NCBI GenBank assembly: GCA_964536835.1
Contig: CAZIAZ010000006.1
Coordinates: 7,566-71,565, forward strand
Source: DAONFI01 sp035403485
GTDB taxonomy: Bacteria; Planctomycetota; Phycisphaerae; SM23-33
Length of the DNA: 64,000 nt
Direction of reading: 5' to 3'
The position numbers and the translations under genes were made by a program. The notes under the pieces are model-generated. The model was not told the DNA's origin. It made no database searches and was given only the letters and a program-made list of their open reading frames with translations. The first letter of the stretch is position 1, and every line of letters starts with the position of its first letter. This document shows positions 8,738 through 19,601 of the stretch, piece by piece.

Positions 8738-8766
8738 TATGTAACATCTGGCCGGCTAAAAGTCAA
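8738..8766 (-). promoter_or_regulatory. Promoter of ispD, possibly giving a leaderless mRNA
   Basis: On the minus strand TTGACT (8766-8761), a 17-bp spacer, then TACATA (8743-8738). Six bases later comes the ispD ATG (8731), which is where +1 would be expected. Confidence 0.6.
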
Positions 8767-8948
8767 CTGCCCTTCCGTCCTGATATACGAATGAGCCAAA
8801 AAGAAACTTGTATAAACCGCAGGCAGCCGATAGAATCCAGCCGTGCAGGCTGGTATTGGTCGGATTTAAAAATCAGGAGGCGCCTCCGTACAGTTCAGGC
8901 ATACGGGTCTTTCGGCCATATGCGTATGTGCAGCAACGTCAATTCATC

Positions 8949-9980
8949 ATGAATAAGATATGGAACATATACGACGGCAGGGTTCTCGTCCGGCAGACGC
9001 CGTGGAGCATAAGAATAGGCGTGCCGGCAGTGCTGTTGACGCTGTTCTGCACCGGCACTTGCGTGACTTATTTTTACATCCATCCCGACACCACCGTAAC
9101 CGAATCCATTTATATGACCGTCATCACCATCGCCACGCTCGGTTCTCGCGATGCGGGCCGCGGCGGCGAGTGGTGGACAATCATAACGATACTGGGCGGC
9201 CTTACGCTGATTACCATTCTGGGCGCACAGATAACCGCATTCATCGTCGAGAACAGAATGCTGGGCATTATCGGGAGACAGAAAGTGAAGAAGAAAATCG
9301 AAGCACTCGAAGGCCATGTGGCAGTATGCGGATTTGGCCGTACCGGCCAGCAGGTAGCCATGCAGCTGCGGGATTCCGGCAAAACAATTCTCGTCGTCGA
9401 AAACGACCCGCAACGCGTCAGCGTCGCCCTGTCCTGCGATTTCCTGGTCATACAGGGCGATGCGCAGGAAGAGGAAATAATCGCACAGATGCGACTGCCG
9501 CTGGCATCGACCCTGGTGACATGCCTGGCTAACGACGCGGCGAATCTCTTTCTGACGCTTTCGGCAAGACAGGAAAACCACGAATTGTTCATAATCGCAC
9601 GCGTAATGCAGGAAAGTTCCATGAGCAAACTCCGGCGGGCAGGAGCGAATCGCGTAATATGTCCGCAGCTCGTGGGCTCAAACAGAATCGTGGATCTCGT
9701 ATTGCGGCCGGAGATGGTGGATTTTCTGGAAATGACTCATAGCGGCGTAGACCTGGAAATGGACAGGTACGAAATAACGCCTCAAAGCCCGCTCGCCGAC
9801 AAAACGCTGGCTGAAATCGCACTTCCGCATCACGTCGGGGCACAGGTCGTTGCCGTACGGCACAAAAACGGCCATATAAACTATCATCCCACGCACGATT
9901 TGAAATTAATCGTCGGCGATGTGATAATACTCGTCGGAAAAGAAGGCATAAACAGGGCGATGGAACAATTCAAAATGTAA
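8949..9980 (+). CDS. Two-transmembrane potassium channel with TrkA-N/TrkA-C (RCK) domains
   Basis: 343 residues from the ATG at 8949. The layout is a first membrane helix (residues ~20-45), pore helix, second membrane helix (~75-97), a TrkA-N Rossmann domain starting VAVCGFGRTGQQVA (~118) with the ENDPQRV strand, and a TrkA-C domain over the last ~80 residues. This is the MthK/Kch architecture: an RCK-gated K+ channel. The filter region reads TIATLGSRD instead of the canonical TxxTVGYGD, so potassium selectivity is uncertain. The ORF extends upstream to 8808 but that part has no channel-like sequence. It is divergent from ispD and convergent with a lipoprotein gene. Confidence 0.85.
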   Translation: MNKIWNIYDGRVLVRQTPWSIRIGVPAVLLTLFCTGTCVTYFYIHPDTTVTESIYMTVITIATLGSRDAGRGGEWWTIITILGGLTLITILGAQITAFIVENRMLGIIGRQKVKKKIEALEGHVAVCGFGRTGQQVAMQLRDSGKTILVVENDPQRVSVALSCDFLVIQGDAQEEEIIAQMRLPLASTLVTCLANDAANLFLTLSARQENHELFIIARVMQESSMSKLRRAGANRVICPQLVGSNRIVDLVLRPEMVDFLEMTHSGVDLEMDRYEITPQSPLADKTLAEIALPHHVGAQVVAVRHKNGHINYHPTHDLKLIVGDVIILVGKEGINRAMEQFKM

Positions 9981-10011
9981 GCCGGCCTTTATTTCCCGGA
10001 TTCACAAAAAA

Positions 10012-10629
10012 CTATTTACGGATTTTGCAGACTTTCTGGCCGGAAAATGTCTTGCCTGAAAAATAGTCTGTGAATTCCACCCTGACGGTAAGCTCGCCGC
10101 CTTTAAAAGTCTTCGGCAGCGGCAGAATGAATGAATAATGATTCGTGAACATGCCGCCAGCCCAGGATTTGACAGCCTCTCCAGGTGTGTAATTGAACGT
10201 GCCTAGCAGTTTGTCGGCCGGTTTTGCGGCTGCCAGGTTGAATAACTCGATTTTGACCGTACCGGCGGTTTTGACCGGATCGCCGGCGGAATCTTCCGGC
10301 GTGAACATCACTTTGACGGCATCGTGGCCGGGTTTTCCGTCCCTGTCCACACCGCCGGTATAACTGCTGATTCTCATGCGGGTGATTTTGACGAATTCGT
10401 CGGGCCGTTTATCGCCTATCTTTTTCAGCGTGTCCACCTGAGTCTGCAACTCTTTTTCGTTAGCCTGCAATTTTTGTATCTCGTCAGCCTGGAGAGCATT
10501 CTTGCGTTCCAGTTCCGCCTGACGAAACTGCATCTCCCGCTCATGCTTGAGCATGGGATCTTCGCAGCCGGCCATCGCAAGCAGACAGCAGAACAGCCCT
10601 AAAAACGCAATTTGTACATTACGCTTCAT
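10012..10629 (-). CDS. Putative lipoprotein with coiled coil
   Basis: 205 residues. It has a lipoprotein signal ([11 protein letters not shown]..., lipobox LAMAGC with Cys at ~22), then a charged coiled-coil stretch (residues ~25-70). The C-terminal region of about 130 residues is beta-rich in appearance (ends [10 protein letters not shown]). I do not recognise a family. It should be anchored in the inner or outer membrane. The start overlaps the clpP stop by 11 bp, so it is translated from the same transcript as the two clpP genes. No function can be given. Confidence 0.75.
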   Translation of the reverse strand: MKRNVQIAFLGLFCCLLAMAGCEDPMLKHEREMQFRQAELERKNALQADEIQKLQANEKELQTQVDTLKKIGDKRPDEFVKITRMRISSYTGGVDRDGKPGHDAVKVMFTPEDSAGDPVKTAGTVKIELFNLAAAKPADKLLGTFNYTPGEAVKSWAGGMFTNHYSFILPLPKTFKGGELTVRVEFTDYFSGKTFSGQKVCKIRK

Positions 10630-11251
10630 TTTCGTTTTTCTTCGTCTCCGGCATACGGTCGAGCACTTTGTCTATCATGCCGTATTCCACGGCTTCGATG
10701 GCATCGAGCCACTTGTTGCGGTCGCAGTCGTGCTCTATCGTCTCGATATTCTTGCCGGTCGCATCAGCCAGAAATTCGTAAAGTTTGTTGCGGATTCGCA
10801 ACAATTCCTGAGCCTCTATATCCAGGTCGGTCGCCGGCCCTTCCAGCACGCCCGACAGCAGCGGCTGATGCAGCATTACGCGGGAATTCGGCAGCGAAAA
10901 GCGTTTGCCCTTCGTGCCGGCAGCCAGCAGAACCGCACCCATCGAGGCTGCCATTCCTATGCAATACGTAGCCACATCGCAGCGGACGAACTGCATCGTA
11001 TCGAGCATGGCCATGCCGGCTGAGATGCTGCCGCCCGGCGAGTTGATATAAATGTGGATATCGCTGTGCGGGTCTTCATTGGACAGGAACAGCAGCTGCG
11101 CGACAACCAGGTTAGCCAGGTTGTCGTCGACCGGCCCGCCGATAAAGACTATCCTGTCCTTGAGCAGGCGGCTGAAGATGTCGTAGCTGCGTTCGCCGCG
11201 GCCCGTCTGTTCGACGACTATAGGTACCAGATGGTTTGAAGCCATAATCAT
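10619..11251 (-). CDS. clpP: ATP-dependent Clp protease proteolytic subunit (second of two)
   Basis: 210 residues. It has the ClpP features [10 protein letters not shown], the nucleophile serine in GMAASMGA, the catalytic histidine in VMLHQP and the aspartate in CDRNKWL, so the triad is complete. It starts within ATGA overlapping the stop of the first clpP (a second in-frame ATG lies at 11245). A tandem clpP pair often forms mixed heptamers, as in actinobacteria and chlamydiae. The Clp ATPase partner is not in the window. Confidence 0.93.
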   Translation of the reverse strand: MIMASNHLVPIVVEQTGRGERSYDIFSRLLKDRIVFIGGPVDDNLANLVVAQLLFLSNEDPHSDIHIYINSPGGSISAGMAMLDTMQFVRCDVATYCIGMAASMGAVLLAAGTKGKRFSLPNSRVMLHQPLLSGVLEGPATDLDIEAQELLRIRNKLYEFLADATGKNIETIEHDCDRNKWLDAIEAVEYGMIDKVLDRMPETKKNENEA

Positions 11252-11850
11252 TTATCCTTTTTGTTCTGCGAGTGGCTTTCGATGATTTCGTCAACCAGGC
11301 CGAACTCGACAGCCTCCGCCGGCGTAAGAAATCTGTCCCGCTCCGTAGCCTGCCGGACTGTCTCAACGTCCTTGCCGGTGTGTCGGGACAGAATTTCGTT
11401 AAGCAGTTTCTTGGCTTTGAGGATTTCCTCCGCCTGGATTTTTACGTCCGACACCTGGCCGGTCACGCCGCCGTAAGGCTGATGTATCATTACCTTGCTG
11501 TGCGGCAGTGCGAAACGTTTGCCTTTTGTGCCGCTGGCTAATATCAGAGCAGCTCCGCTGGCAGCCTGCCCTACGCAATACGTAGCCACCGGACAGGTCA
11601 GAAACTGCATCGTGTCGTATATCGCCAGCGTGTCGTCAACCGAACCGCCAGGCGAATTGATATACAGATGTATTTCCCGCGTGGGATTTTTGGACTGCAA
11701 TTCAAGCATATGCATTATGACTCCGCCGGCTGACTGGGGGCCGATTTCGCCCCAGAGGAAAAGTATGCGCTCCTCGGCCAGCCGTTCTTCGAGAGTCATC
11801 TCGCGTCGTTGAACATATTCTCTTGTACTTGCGGCTAAACTGTCGTTCAT
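11248..11850 (-). CDS. clpP: ATP-dependent Clp protease proteolytic subunit (first of two)
   Basis: 200 residues. It has [10 protein letters not shown], the nucleophile serine in GQAASGAA, the histidine in VMIHQP and the aspartate in ERDRFL, so all catalytic residues are present. The C-terminus is lysine-rich. It overlaps the next clpP by 4 bp (ATGA). The two paralogues differ clearly outside the active site, in line with an old duplication. It lies 93 bp downstream of purH in the same direction. Confidence 0.93.
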   Translation of the reverse strand: MNDSLAASTREYVQRREMTLEERLAEERILFLWGEIGPQSAGGVIMHMLELQSKNPTREIHLYINSPGGSVDDTLAIYDTMQFLTCPVATYCVGQAASGAALILASGTKGKRFALPHSKVMIHQPYGGVTGQVSDVKIQAEEILKAKKLLNEILSRHTGKDVETVRQATERDRFLTPAEAVEFGLVDEIIESHSQNKKDK

Positions 11851-11943
11851 ATGATATCCCTTAAATTCCGTCTCGTATTTTCGTCATTCCGCGGCGTAAG
11901 CCTCGCCGTGCGTCAAAGCAGGATGACATTATACACGAACCGC

Positions 11944-13572
11944 TCAATGATTGAAATGGCGAGCGCCGGTGAAAATCATGGCAAGTCCGAGCTTGTCGGC
12001 GTAATCGATGACGTCCTGGTCCTTCTTTGCGCCGCCCGGCTCGATGACAGCAGTAGCGCCGGCATCCCTGGCCCAGTCGAGCGAGTCAGGAAACGGGAAA
12101 AACGCATCACTGGCCAGAACGCAGCCGTTCATGTCGACTGCATTGCCGCCGCCGTAACCTTTAGCTATCTGGCCGGCAAGAAAGGCTGAATTTACGCGAG
12201 ACATCTGGCCGGCACCGGCGCCGAGCAGCGTCCTGTCCTTAGCCAGAACTATGGCGTTGCTCTTGACGTGTTTGCAGACCAGCCAGGCGAATTTGAGGTC
12301 ATCCATTTCGCGGTCGGACGGCTGACGCTTAGTGACGACTTTCCAGTCGTCGAGGTTCAGCCCCAACAGGTCGCGTTCCTGCACCAGCATGCCGCCGACG
12401 CAATATTTGAGGAATTTTTCCTTATTGCGTCTGCCGTCAAATTCGCCGACCTCCAACATGCGGACGTTCGGCCCCCAACCCTGGCGATTACGAATAATTT
12501 CTGCCGCACCAGGTTCAAAACTCGGAGCGATTACTATTTCGGCGAAAAAACCGCCTGCGCCGGCGGCTTTGCCCCAGCGCTGGTATGACTCGGTTATCGC
12601 CGTGGCAAGTTCACAAGTCACAGGCCTGTTTACAGCGACGATGCCGCCCATTGCGGCGTTGACGTCACCGAAGTAGGCTTTGCGATAAGCTTCAACGAGG
12701 TCGTCGTCCATTGCACAGCCGGCTGGGTTAGCGTGCTTGATAATCGCCACTGCCGGCGACGTGAATTCCTTGACCAGCTCCAAAGCTCCGTTGGCATCAA
12801 AATAGTTGTTGTAGCTTATAGCCTTGCCGCCAAGAATCTTCGCACGGCCCATGCAAGGCTCTTTTTCGGCTTCGCCGGAAACGTAAAACGCAGCCTTCTG
12901 ATGCGGATTTTCGCCATAACGCAGTTCGGAAGATTTTCTGAACGACACGCTGAACCGGTCGGGAAATTCCTGGCCGAGCTGTTCCGCAAGGTAACCGCTT
13001 ATGGCACTGTCGTACGCACACGTAAGCGAAAACGCCTGCAACGCGAATTTTTGGCGTAAATCAAATGAAACTTCTCCGCCGTTCTGCTTCATCTGGCCAA
13101 GCAGTTCCTCGTATTGCGACGGGTCGGTCACGACGGTGACGTATCTGTGATTTTTAGCTGCCGCGCGAACCATCGTCGGCCCGCCGATGTCAATCATTTC
13201 GACAGCGTCAGCCAGCGTGCAGCCGGGTTTGGCGACGGCTTTTTCAAACGGATACAGCGACACGCATACAAGGTCGAGCGGCTCAATGCCGTATTTTTTC
13301 ATGTCCGCCTGATGCGACGGATCATCCCTCAACGCCAGAATTGCGCCGTGAACTTTCGGATGCAGCGTCACTACACGATGGCCCAGCATTTCCGGAAAGC
13401 CTGTCCATTCCTGAACGCGGCGTACCTTTATGCCGACAGCCTCCAGCGCCTTGGCTGTGCCGCCTGATGAAATTATCTCAACACCCATATCAACCAGCGC
13501 ACGGGCAAAATCCTCTATGCCCGTCTTGTCAAAAACGCTTATCAGCGCACGTTTAATCCTGACGTTGCTCAT
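11944..13572 (-). CDS. purH: Bifunctional AICAR transformylase/IMP cyclohydrolase
   Basis: 542 residues, near the usual length. The N-terminal MGS-like IMP cyclohydrolase domain has RALISVFDKTGI and SSGGTAKAL. The C-terminal AICAR transformylase domain has LRYGENPHQ and the KHANPAG active-site motif. The chain ends GARHFNH, close to the family's usual RHFRH end. It catalyses the last two steps of purine synthesis. Confidence 0.96.
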   Translation of the reverse strand: MSNVRIKRALISVFDKTGIEDFARALVDMGVEIISSGGTAKALEAVGIKVRRVQEWTGFPEMLGHRVVTLHPKVHGAILALRDDPSHQADMKKYGIEPLDLVCVSLYPFEKAVAKPGCTLADAVEMIDIGGPTMVRAAAKNHRYVTVVTDPSQYEELLGQMKQNGGEVSFDLRQKFALQAFSLTCAYDSAISGYLAEQLGQEFPDRFSVSFRKSSELRYGENPHQKAAFYVSGEAEKEPCMGRAKILGGKAISYNNYFDANGALELVKEFTSPAVAIIKHANPAGCAMDDDLVEAYRKAYFGDVNAAMGGIVAVNRPVTCELATAITESYQRWGKAAGAGGFFAEIVIAPSFEPGAAEIIRNRQGWGPNVRMLEVGEFDGRRNKEKFLKYCVGGMLVQERDLLGLNLDDWKVVTKRQPSDREMDDLKFAWLVCKHVKSNAIVLAKDRTLLGAGAGQMSRVNSAFLAGQIAKGYGGGNAVDMNGCVLASDAFFPFPDSLDWARDAGATAVIEPGGAKKDQDVIDYADKLGLAMIFTGARHFNH

Positions 13573-13607
13573 TTTTTATCGTACTCCCTGGGAATAAATC
13601 GTAAAAA

Positions 13608-14840
13608 TCAATTGCCAGCCACGTCGCCAACCGTGAGGTCTTCGACATTGTCCGGCGAGATGCAGATAATCTTACCTTCCGCCGTGGCTGCGAAAATGCC
13701 GCGATGGGCGGTATTGACGGCAAACTTCGTAAACGGTTTGAGGCTGGCCGTGCCGAGCGACTCGCCGTCGGCTTCGCGGACAACCATCAATTTGCGGGAA
13801 TTCGTCAGCAGGTAAACCCTGTCGTCGAAATTAGCCAGCACGACAAGGCCCTCCGGTTTCGTCCAGGCAAGTTTGCCGGAATCCATAGAAATCGCAGACA
13901 ATCCGGAACCTATGGCATACTGGAAAAGCAGATTTTCACCCGCCGCCATCGGCCCGGCAAAACTGCCGTAAATCCGCACCGGCAGCCAGAGCCTCTCGCC
14001 CTTCTGAAGCGAAAGGCCATATATGCGTTTGTCGCCGCCAGCCACGAACAGGCCCATGTCATTGACTACGAACGGCGTATTTATCGGCCCCTGAACATCG
14101 AATTCCCAGTTTTTCTCTATGTTGTTCTTTACGGTATAGCACAACATCTTGCCCTGCTGAGAGCCGATGAAATAAAGGCCTTCATAAAACACCATCGGCA
14201 CAGATGAATCCTGTTCGATAATTTTGTTGAATCCGCACACGCCAGCCAGCAAATCTATCTGGCGAACCGCGCCGAACGAGGACATCACTACAGCCTGCCG
14301 GCCGTTACAGGCTGCCGCGCCGGCGGCGATGAAGGTCAACGGAATGTCACGAAGAACATTGCCGGTGGCATTGTCCACAAGCATCAGCCTGGTCGTCGAG
14401 TTGATTAATATCGCATCATAATTTTTCAAATCTTTGGATACGTCGACATCCTGACGGCCCTGGCCGACGGGTTGGGGCGTAAGCGATATTTTCACGCGGG
14501 ACGGCTGATACACGGTCTCAACCGCTTCCGTCAGCCGCACTGCCCACTTCGGATTGCCGTTGCTAGCATCCACGGCATATACGCCGTTATACTCGCTCAC
14601 AAGCACAAGCGTATCGCCGAAACAATAAAAATTGACTACGGAATCATTGTCAGCCATCGGCATATCACGATTCCAGAGGATTCGCAAATCCAGTTTGCCG
14701 AGCGACTTGTCAGCGGCATTGCCGGCGGCATCATCAAGGCCGACAGCCTCAGCCTGCGGCTTTTGCGGCTCACAACCGACAACAAACATCGCAGCCAACA
14801 ACAATAACGCAAACGACCGAATTTTCCACATTTTCAGCAT
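13608..14840 (-). CDS. Lipoprotein with PQQ-like beta-propeller repeats
   Basis: 410 residues from the ATG at 14840, which has AAGGAG at good spacing (a second ATG at 14846 sits too close to it). A lipoprotein signal ends in FVVGC, followed by a low-complexity linker. Repeated blades carry motifs such as VYAVDASNGNPKWAV, IYGLSLQKGERLW and LSAISMDSGKLAW, typical of PQQ/BamB-like propellers. It should be a membrane-anchored periplasmic scaffold. It may be BamB-like, but no other BAM gene is near. Confidence 0.8.
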   Translation of the reverse strand: MLKMWKIRSFALLLLAAMFVVGCEPQKPQAEAVGLDDAAGNAADKSLGKLDLRILWNRDMPMADNDSVVNFYCFGDTLVLVSEYNGVYAVDASNGNPKWAVRLTEAVETVYQPSRVKISLTPQPVGQGRQDVDVSKDLKNYDAILINSTTRLMLVDNATGNVLRDIPLTFIAAGAAACNGRQAVVMSSFGAVRQIDLLAGVCGFNKIIEQDSSVPMVFYEGLYFIGSQQGKMLCYTVKNNIEKNWEFDVQGPINTPFVVNDMGLFVAGGDKRIYGLSLQKGERLWLPVRIYGSFAGPMAAGENLLFQYAIGSGLSAISMDSGKLAWTKPEGLVVLANFDDRVYLLTNSRKLMVVREADGESLGTASLKPFTKFAVNTAHRGIFAATAEGKIICISPDNVEDLTVGDVAGN

Positions 14841-14872
14841 GGACATCTCCTTGATAAATACGACATTACGGT

Positions 14873-15160
14873 TTACGCATCATCGGTTCTGAAAAGCGAG
14901 ATATAATCGGCAAGATCAACAGCCCAGCGGGCTTCGAAATTGCGAAGTTTCTCGATACGGTCCATATCATCCTCGATACGGTCAGCCAGTTTAAAAACGT
15001 ACGGCTCGCCGGCTAAACGGGCTTTCATGTCGGCGAGCATTTCATTCCAGCTATCCTCGTAAAGCTCGTGGCGGAGTATCACCAGCATTCGCTCTGCCCT
15101 GCTCAGCGTATCTACAAAATGCTTCACTCGCTGTCGGGCATATTCACTTTGGCCGGACAC
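14873..15160 (-). CDS. Small protein of unknown function
   Basis: 95 residues, starting with GTG at 15160 that has AGAGG six bases upstream. It is highly charged and predicted helical (SRAERMLVILRHEL..., DRIEDDMDRIEKLRNFE). I do not recognise it. It precedes the propeller lipoprotein by 32 bp on the same strand, so they are probably co-transcribed. Confidence 0.6.
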   Translation of the reverse strand: MSGQSEYARQRVKHFVDTLSRAERMLVILRHELYEDSWNEMLADMKARLAGEPYVFKLADRIEDDMDRIEKLRNFEARWAVDLADYISLFRTDDA

Positions 15161-15674
15161 TCAAGCACCTCTGTAAAAATTTTATACGAATCTGTCTTAA
15201 AAAATTCTTTACAAATTTACGATAAGACTGACGTATTTTCAACCATTTCCCCACATAACATGAAATGAAAGATGGATTTGTCGAGTTATCAACAGCTTTC
15301 AACAGGCTGGCAGGCAGATTGCAACTGTTCTCTCAACTTTTTCCGATTAGAGCGGTTATCAAAAATTTTAGCGGATATTAGAGCATGTTAAATTTGAAAT
15401 TGCGCCTTGTTGCGTCGTTGAGGACGAGGCTGGCAAGGAAGGCGAAGCAGGCAACCTTATATGGTTTCCGATGCAGCCTGACGCAGCCAGCCAACGCCGC
15501 AAACAGCAACAAGCGCAAAGTCAAGTTTAATATGCTCTAGCCTTCCGAACGGTAAGGCTGTCAGCCCTACCGCTCAATAATCATTATCGCATAATCAGAT
15601 TTTTCGTTCCGGTCAAAAAAATACCGTCAGTTTTAGAGGGATTCTCCGGCAGACATACGAAAATTGCCATGGAA
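15161..15674. other. Intergenic region holding the 161-bp element and a hairpin
   Basis: No gene is visible. It holds the 161-bp repeat (15379-15539) and, next to it, a hairpin CGGTAAGGCT-gtc-AGCCCTACCG (15550-15572, one mismatch). The hairpin could terminate transcription from the permease operon side or belong to the repeat. Confidence 0.6.
15379..15539. repeat. 161-bp dispersed element with terminal inverted repeats (copy 1)
   Basis: It begins TAGAGCATGTTAAA and ends with the near-complement TTTAATATGCTCTA; the imperfect arms extend about 35 bp. The core block GCAAGGAAGGCGAAGCAGG and the block TTCCGATGCAGCCTGACG are shared with the second copy at 38252, which has exactly the same length. 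It has no coding capacity and resembles a MITE or a large palindromic intergenic repeat. Confidence 0.85.
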
Positions 15675-17462
15675 TCATTCGTATCGCAAGGCTTCTATCG
15701 GTTGCATTCTGCCGGCTCGAACGGCGGGTAGCAGCGCGCCGAGAAGGCCGGCGAATATCGCACCTACGAATATCCAGCACGCAGCCGTCCAGTCAACTTT
15801 ATCCGGAATGAACTCGAACATGAACGTTTCCCGCGACCATACGCGAAAGCCGAACGTACCGTCCACCCAATCCTGAACGGCATTTATATGTCGCACAAAA
15901 TAGGCGCCGCCTATAATGCCGGCTATCGAGCCGATTACAGCTATAGCCGCGCCGTATCGCAGAAAAAGGCCGGCTACGCCCATGCTGCCTGCGCCTATCG
16001 CCTTGAGCAGACCCATCTCCCGCGTCTTTTGCACGACTATCGTATAAAGAATCACGAATATGAGTGCAATGGCGACAAACGACATTATCACCGTTATGAT
16101 GATGACCAGCGTACGTTGCGACTCTATAGGCGCAACTACATTTACCTGGCGTTGTCGCCACGTCTGAATCATGAGGCCGTTCGGCGCTGGCTGAAGGCCA
16201 AACGGTTTGTCGGCATATCGGGCGCTGAAATTTTTCCAGACGTCTTCAATTTTGGCGGCGATAGCTTCCAGCCGCCGTTCGTTCGTATCGCCGCGTACCT
16301 TTATGTGTATCTGGCTGCAACGTGCAGGCACGGTCATCTGCCGTGTTTCAGGGTCATGCTCCACATCCATGTTATTCAGTTTCTGAAGCGTCTCGAACGG
16401 GATGTAAATCATTTTGGAGTCGATGCTGGAGACGTCGGCTTTGTTGTCGTCGATTATGGTAAACTTGTGCGTATTCGGCGCAAAATCCGTCATGCTGAGA
16501 TTTTTCCCCAGCGGCAGGACGTAAAGAATAATTCGATGGCCGGGCAGCATGAAGCGTATGGTATCGCCTTTTTCGGTACGGGCGCTGAGGCCCTGAATGC
16601 CCTGGCCGAGAATCACACGATACTCAGGCGATTCCATCCGCGTCACTTCGAGCACCTTGTCCAGTTTTTCCTCGATTTCCTCTATCTGCGTTTCGTTGTT
16701 TGTTTTTTTACGGGCGACGCCAAGCTGCTGTTCCAGATTTTCGCGAAGTGACTGATACTTGATAGCCTTTTCAATATTGCGTTGGGCGTCGTTTACGAAG
16801 GCTTCGCCGTAAACCAGATGTCGCAGGAGCGTGCTCTGTTGCGGCGTTATTTCAATTTTATGCTGCAGGAACGTATAACCGGCCATTGAAGCGTTATCGA
16901 TGCATTCCTGCCGGATAGCCGGATCTTTTATTTTTTCCAGTTGCGGGTTGAAATCTCGTGCGAGTATGTCACGTATCTGCCGACGGCATTCGTCAAGCTT
17001 GATTTGTATTTTTTTGAGGTCAGGATCAAAACTCGGCCGCCGTTCGCCTTTTTGCACAAATAAACCGTTTTCAAAATCTGTGGCATCTGCGCGGCTTGGT
17101 TTGTTTAGTTCTTTCGGCAGACGTATGCCGGCTATCTGCACATTCTGCCGGAAATCGGGCGAGTCCTCAACCCTCAGCATGCCGTAGCTGAGGATGAACG
17201 GGTCGGCGGCTTGCACTTCCGGCACATTTTTTTCGATTGCGGCGATGAATTCGTCATACCAGCCGATACCGCGTTCGCCGTTGCCTTCGATAACGATATC
17301 GCCGAAAAGGCCTTTGGCGGCTTTTTCTATTTTGTCCTGAAAGCCGCTCATAACGCTTACCATGACCAGCATCATGAATGCGCACAGTGCAACGCCGAAA
17401 ACAGCGCACAGGGCTAATACCTTACTTCGCAGATATCTCAGACATAAGAACAGTTTATACAT
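15675..17462 (-). CDS. LolC/FtsX-family ABC transporter permease
   Basis: 595 residues from the ATG at 17462; the frame reaches 17525, so the start is not certain. One N-terminal membrane helix (about residues 14-38) is followed by a large periplasmic domain of ~400 residues with coiled-coil segments. Three C-terminal helices form the FtsX domain (RTLVIIITVIMSFVAIALIFVI; REMGLLKAIGAG; end ALLPAVRAGRMQPIEALRYE). The pattern matches LolC/MacB-type permeases that extract lipoproteins or drive mechanical work across the envelope. The periplasmic part is larger than in LolC. No ATPase gene is next to it in the window. Confidence 0.83.
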   Translation of the reverse strand: MYKLFLCLRYLRSKVLALCAVFGVALCAFMMLVMVSVMSGFQDKIEKAAKGLFGDIVIEGNGERGIGWYDEFIAAIEKNVPEVQAADPFILSYGMLRVEDSPDFRQNVQIAGIRLPKELNKPSRADATDFENGLFVQKGERRPSFDPDLKKIQIKLDECRRQIRDILARDFNPQLEKIKDPAIRQECIDNASMAGYTFLQHKIEITPQQSTLLRHLVYGEAFVNDAQRNIEKAIKYQSLRENLEQQLGVARKKTNNETQIEEIEEKLDKVLEVTRMESPEYRVILGQGIQGLSARTEKGDTIRFMLPGHRIILYVLPLGKNLSMTDFAPNTHKFTIIDDNKADVSSIDSKMIYIPFETLQKLNNMDVEHDPETRQMTVPARCSQIHIKVRGDTNERRLEAIAAKIEDVWKNFSARYADKPFGLQPAPNGLMIQTWRQRQVNVVAPIESQRTLVIIITVIMSFVAIALIFVILYTIVVQKTREMGLLKAIGAGSMGVAGLFLRYGAAIAVIGSIAGIIGGAYFVRHINAVQDWVDGTFGFRVWSRETFMFEFIPDKVDWTAACWIFVGAIFAGLLGALLPAVRAGRMQPIEALRYE

Positions 17463-17680
17463 ACTTTTGAGTCCGTTTCCGGCGTCTGCGTACAGTCCGC
17501 TGCCGCCATGATTTATTTCCGCCATATTACATAAAACCGCACAGAATTGAAAGAACGCTTATTCATCAGCCTGTCATAAAAATGGTTTTCAGCAAAACAC
17601 CCAATTTTTCAACAATCTGCATGGTACAAAGCCAAGAGTTTTCGAATTTGTCAAAAACATGCATGATGGTGAGAAATAAC

Positions 17681-17709
17681 TTGACATGAAGACGTTATGG
17701 CGATATAAG
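17681..17709 (+). promoter_or_regulatory. Promoter of the tRNA-fMet gene
   Basis: TTGACA (17681-17686), a 17-bp spacer, then TATAAG (17704-17709), about 100 bp before the tRNA. A second TTGACA at 17720 has no well-spaced -10. Confidence 0.6.
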
Positions 17710-17811
17710 ACTCTTCCTCTTGACAAGTTAATATTCTGGCAGGCCTGATATAGGATTTTTCTGAATATCAGAATATCAATATCAGAGTTCATGCCGATAA
17801 GCGAAAAACAT

Positions 17812-19587
<1,776 letters not shown>

Positions 19588-19601
19588 GGCAAACCCCACA
19601 A

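Noticed and set aside
8876..8887. Perfect 12-bp palindrome GGAGGCGCCTCC upstream of the channel gene
   Set aside because: Short, single and not linked to a known operator; chance or a weak site.
17589..17792. 67-residue minus-strand ORF before the tRNA
   Set aside because: It lies over the tRNA promoter region and shows no protein features.
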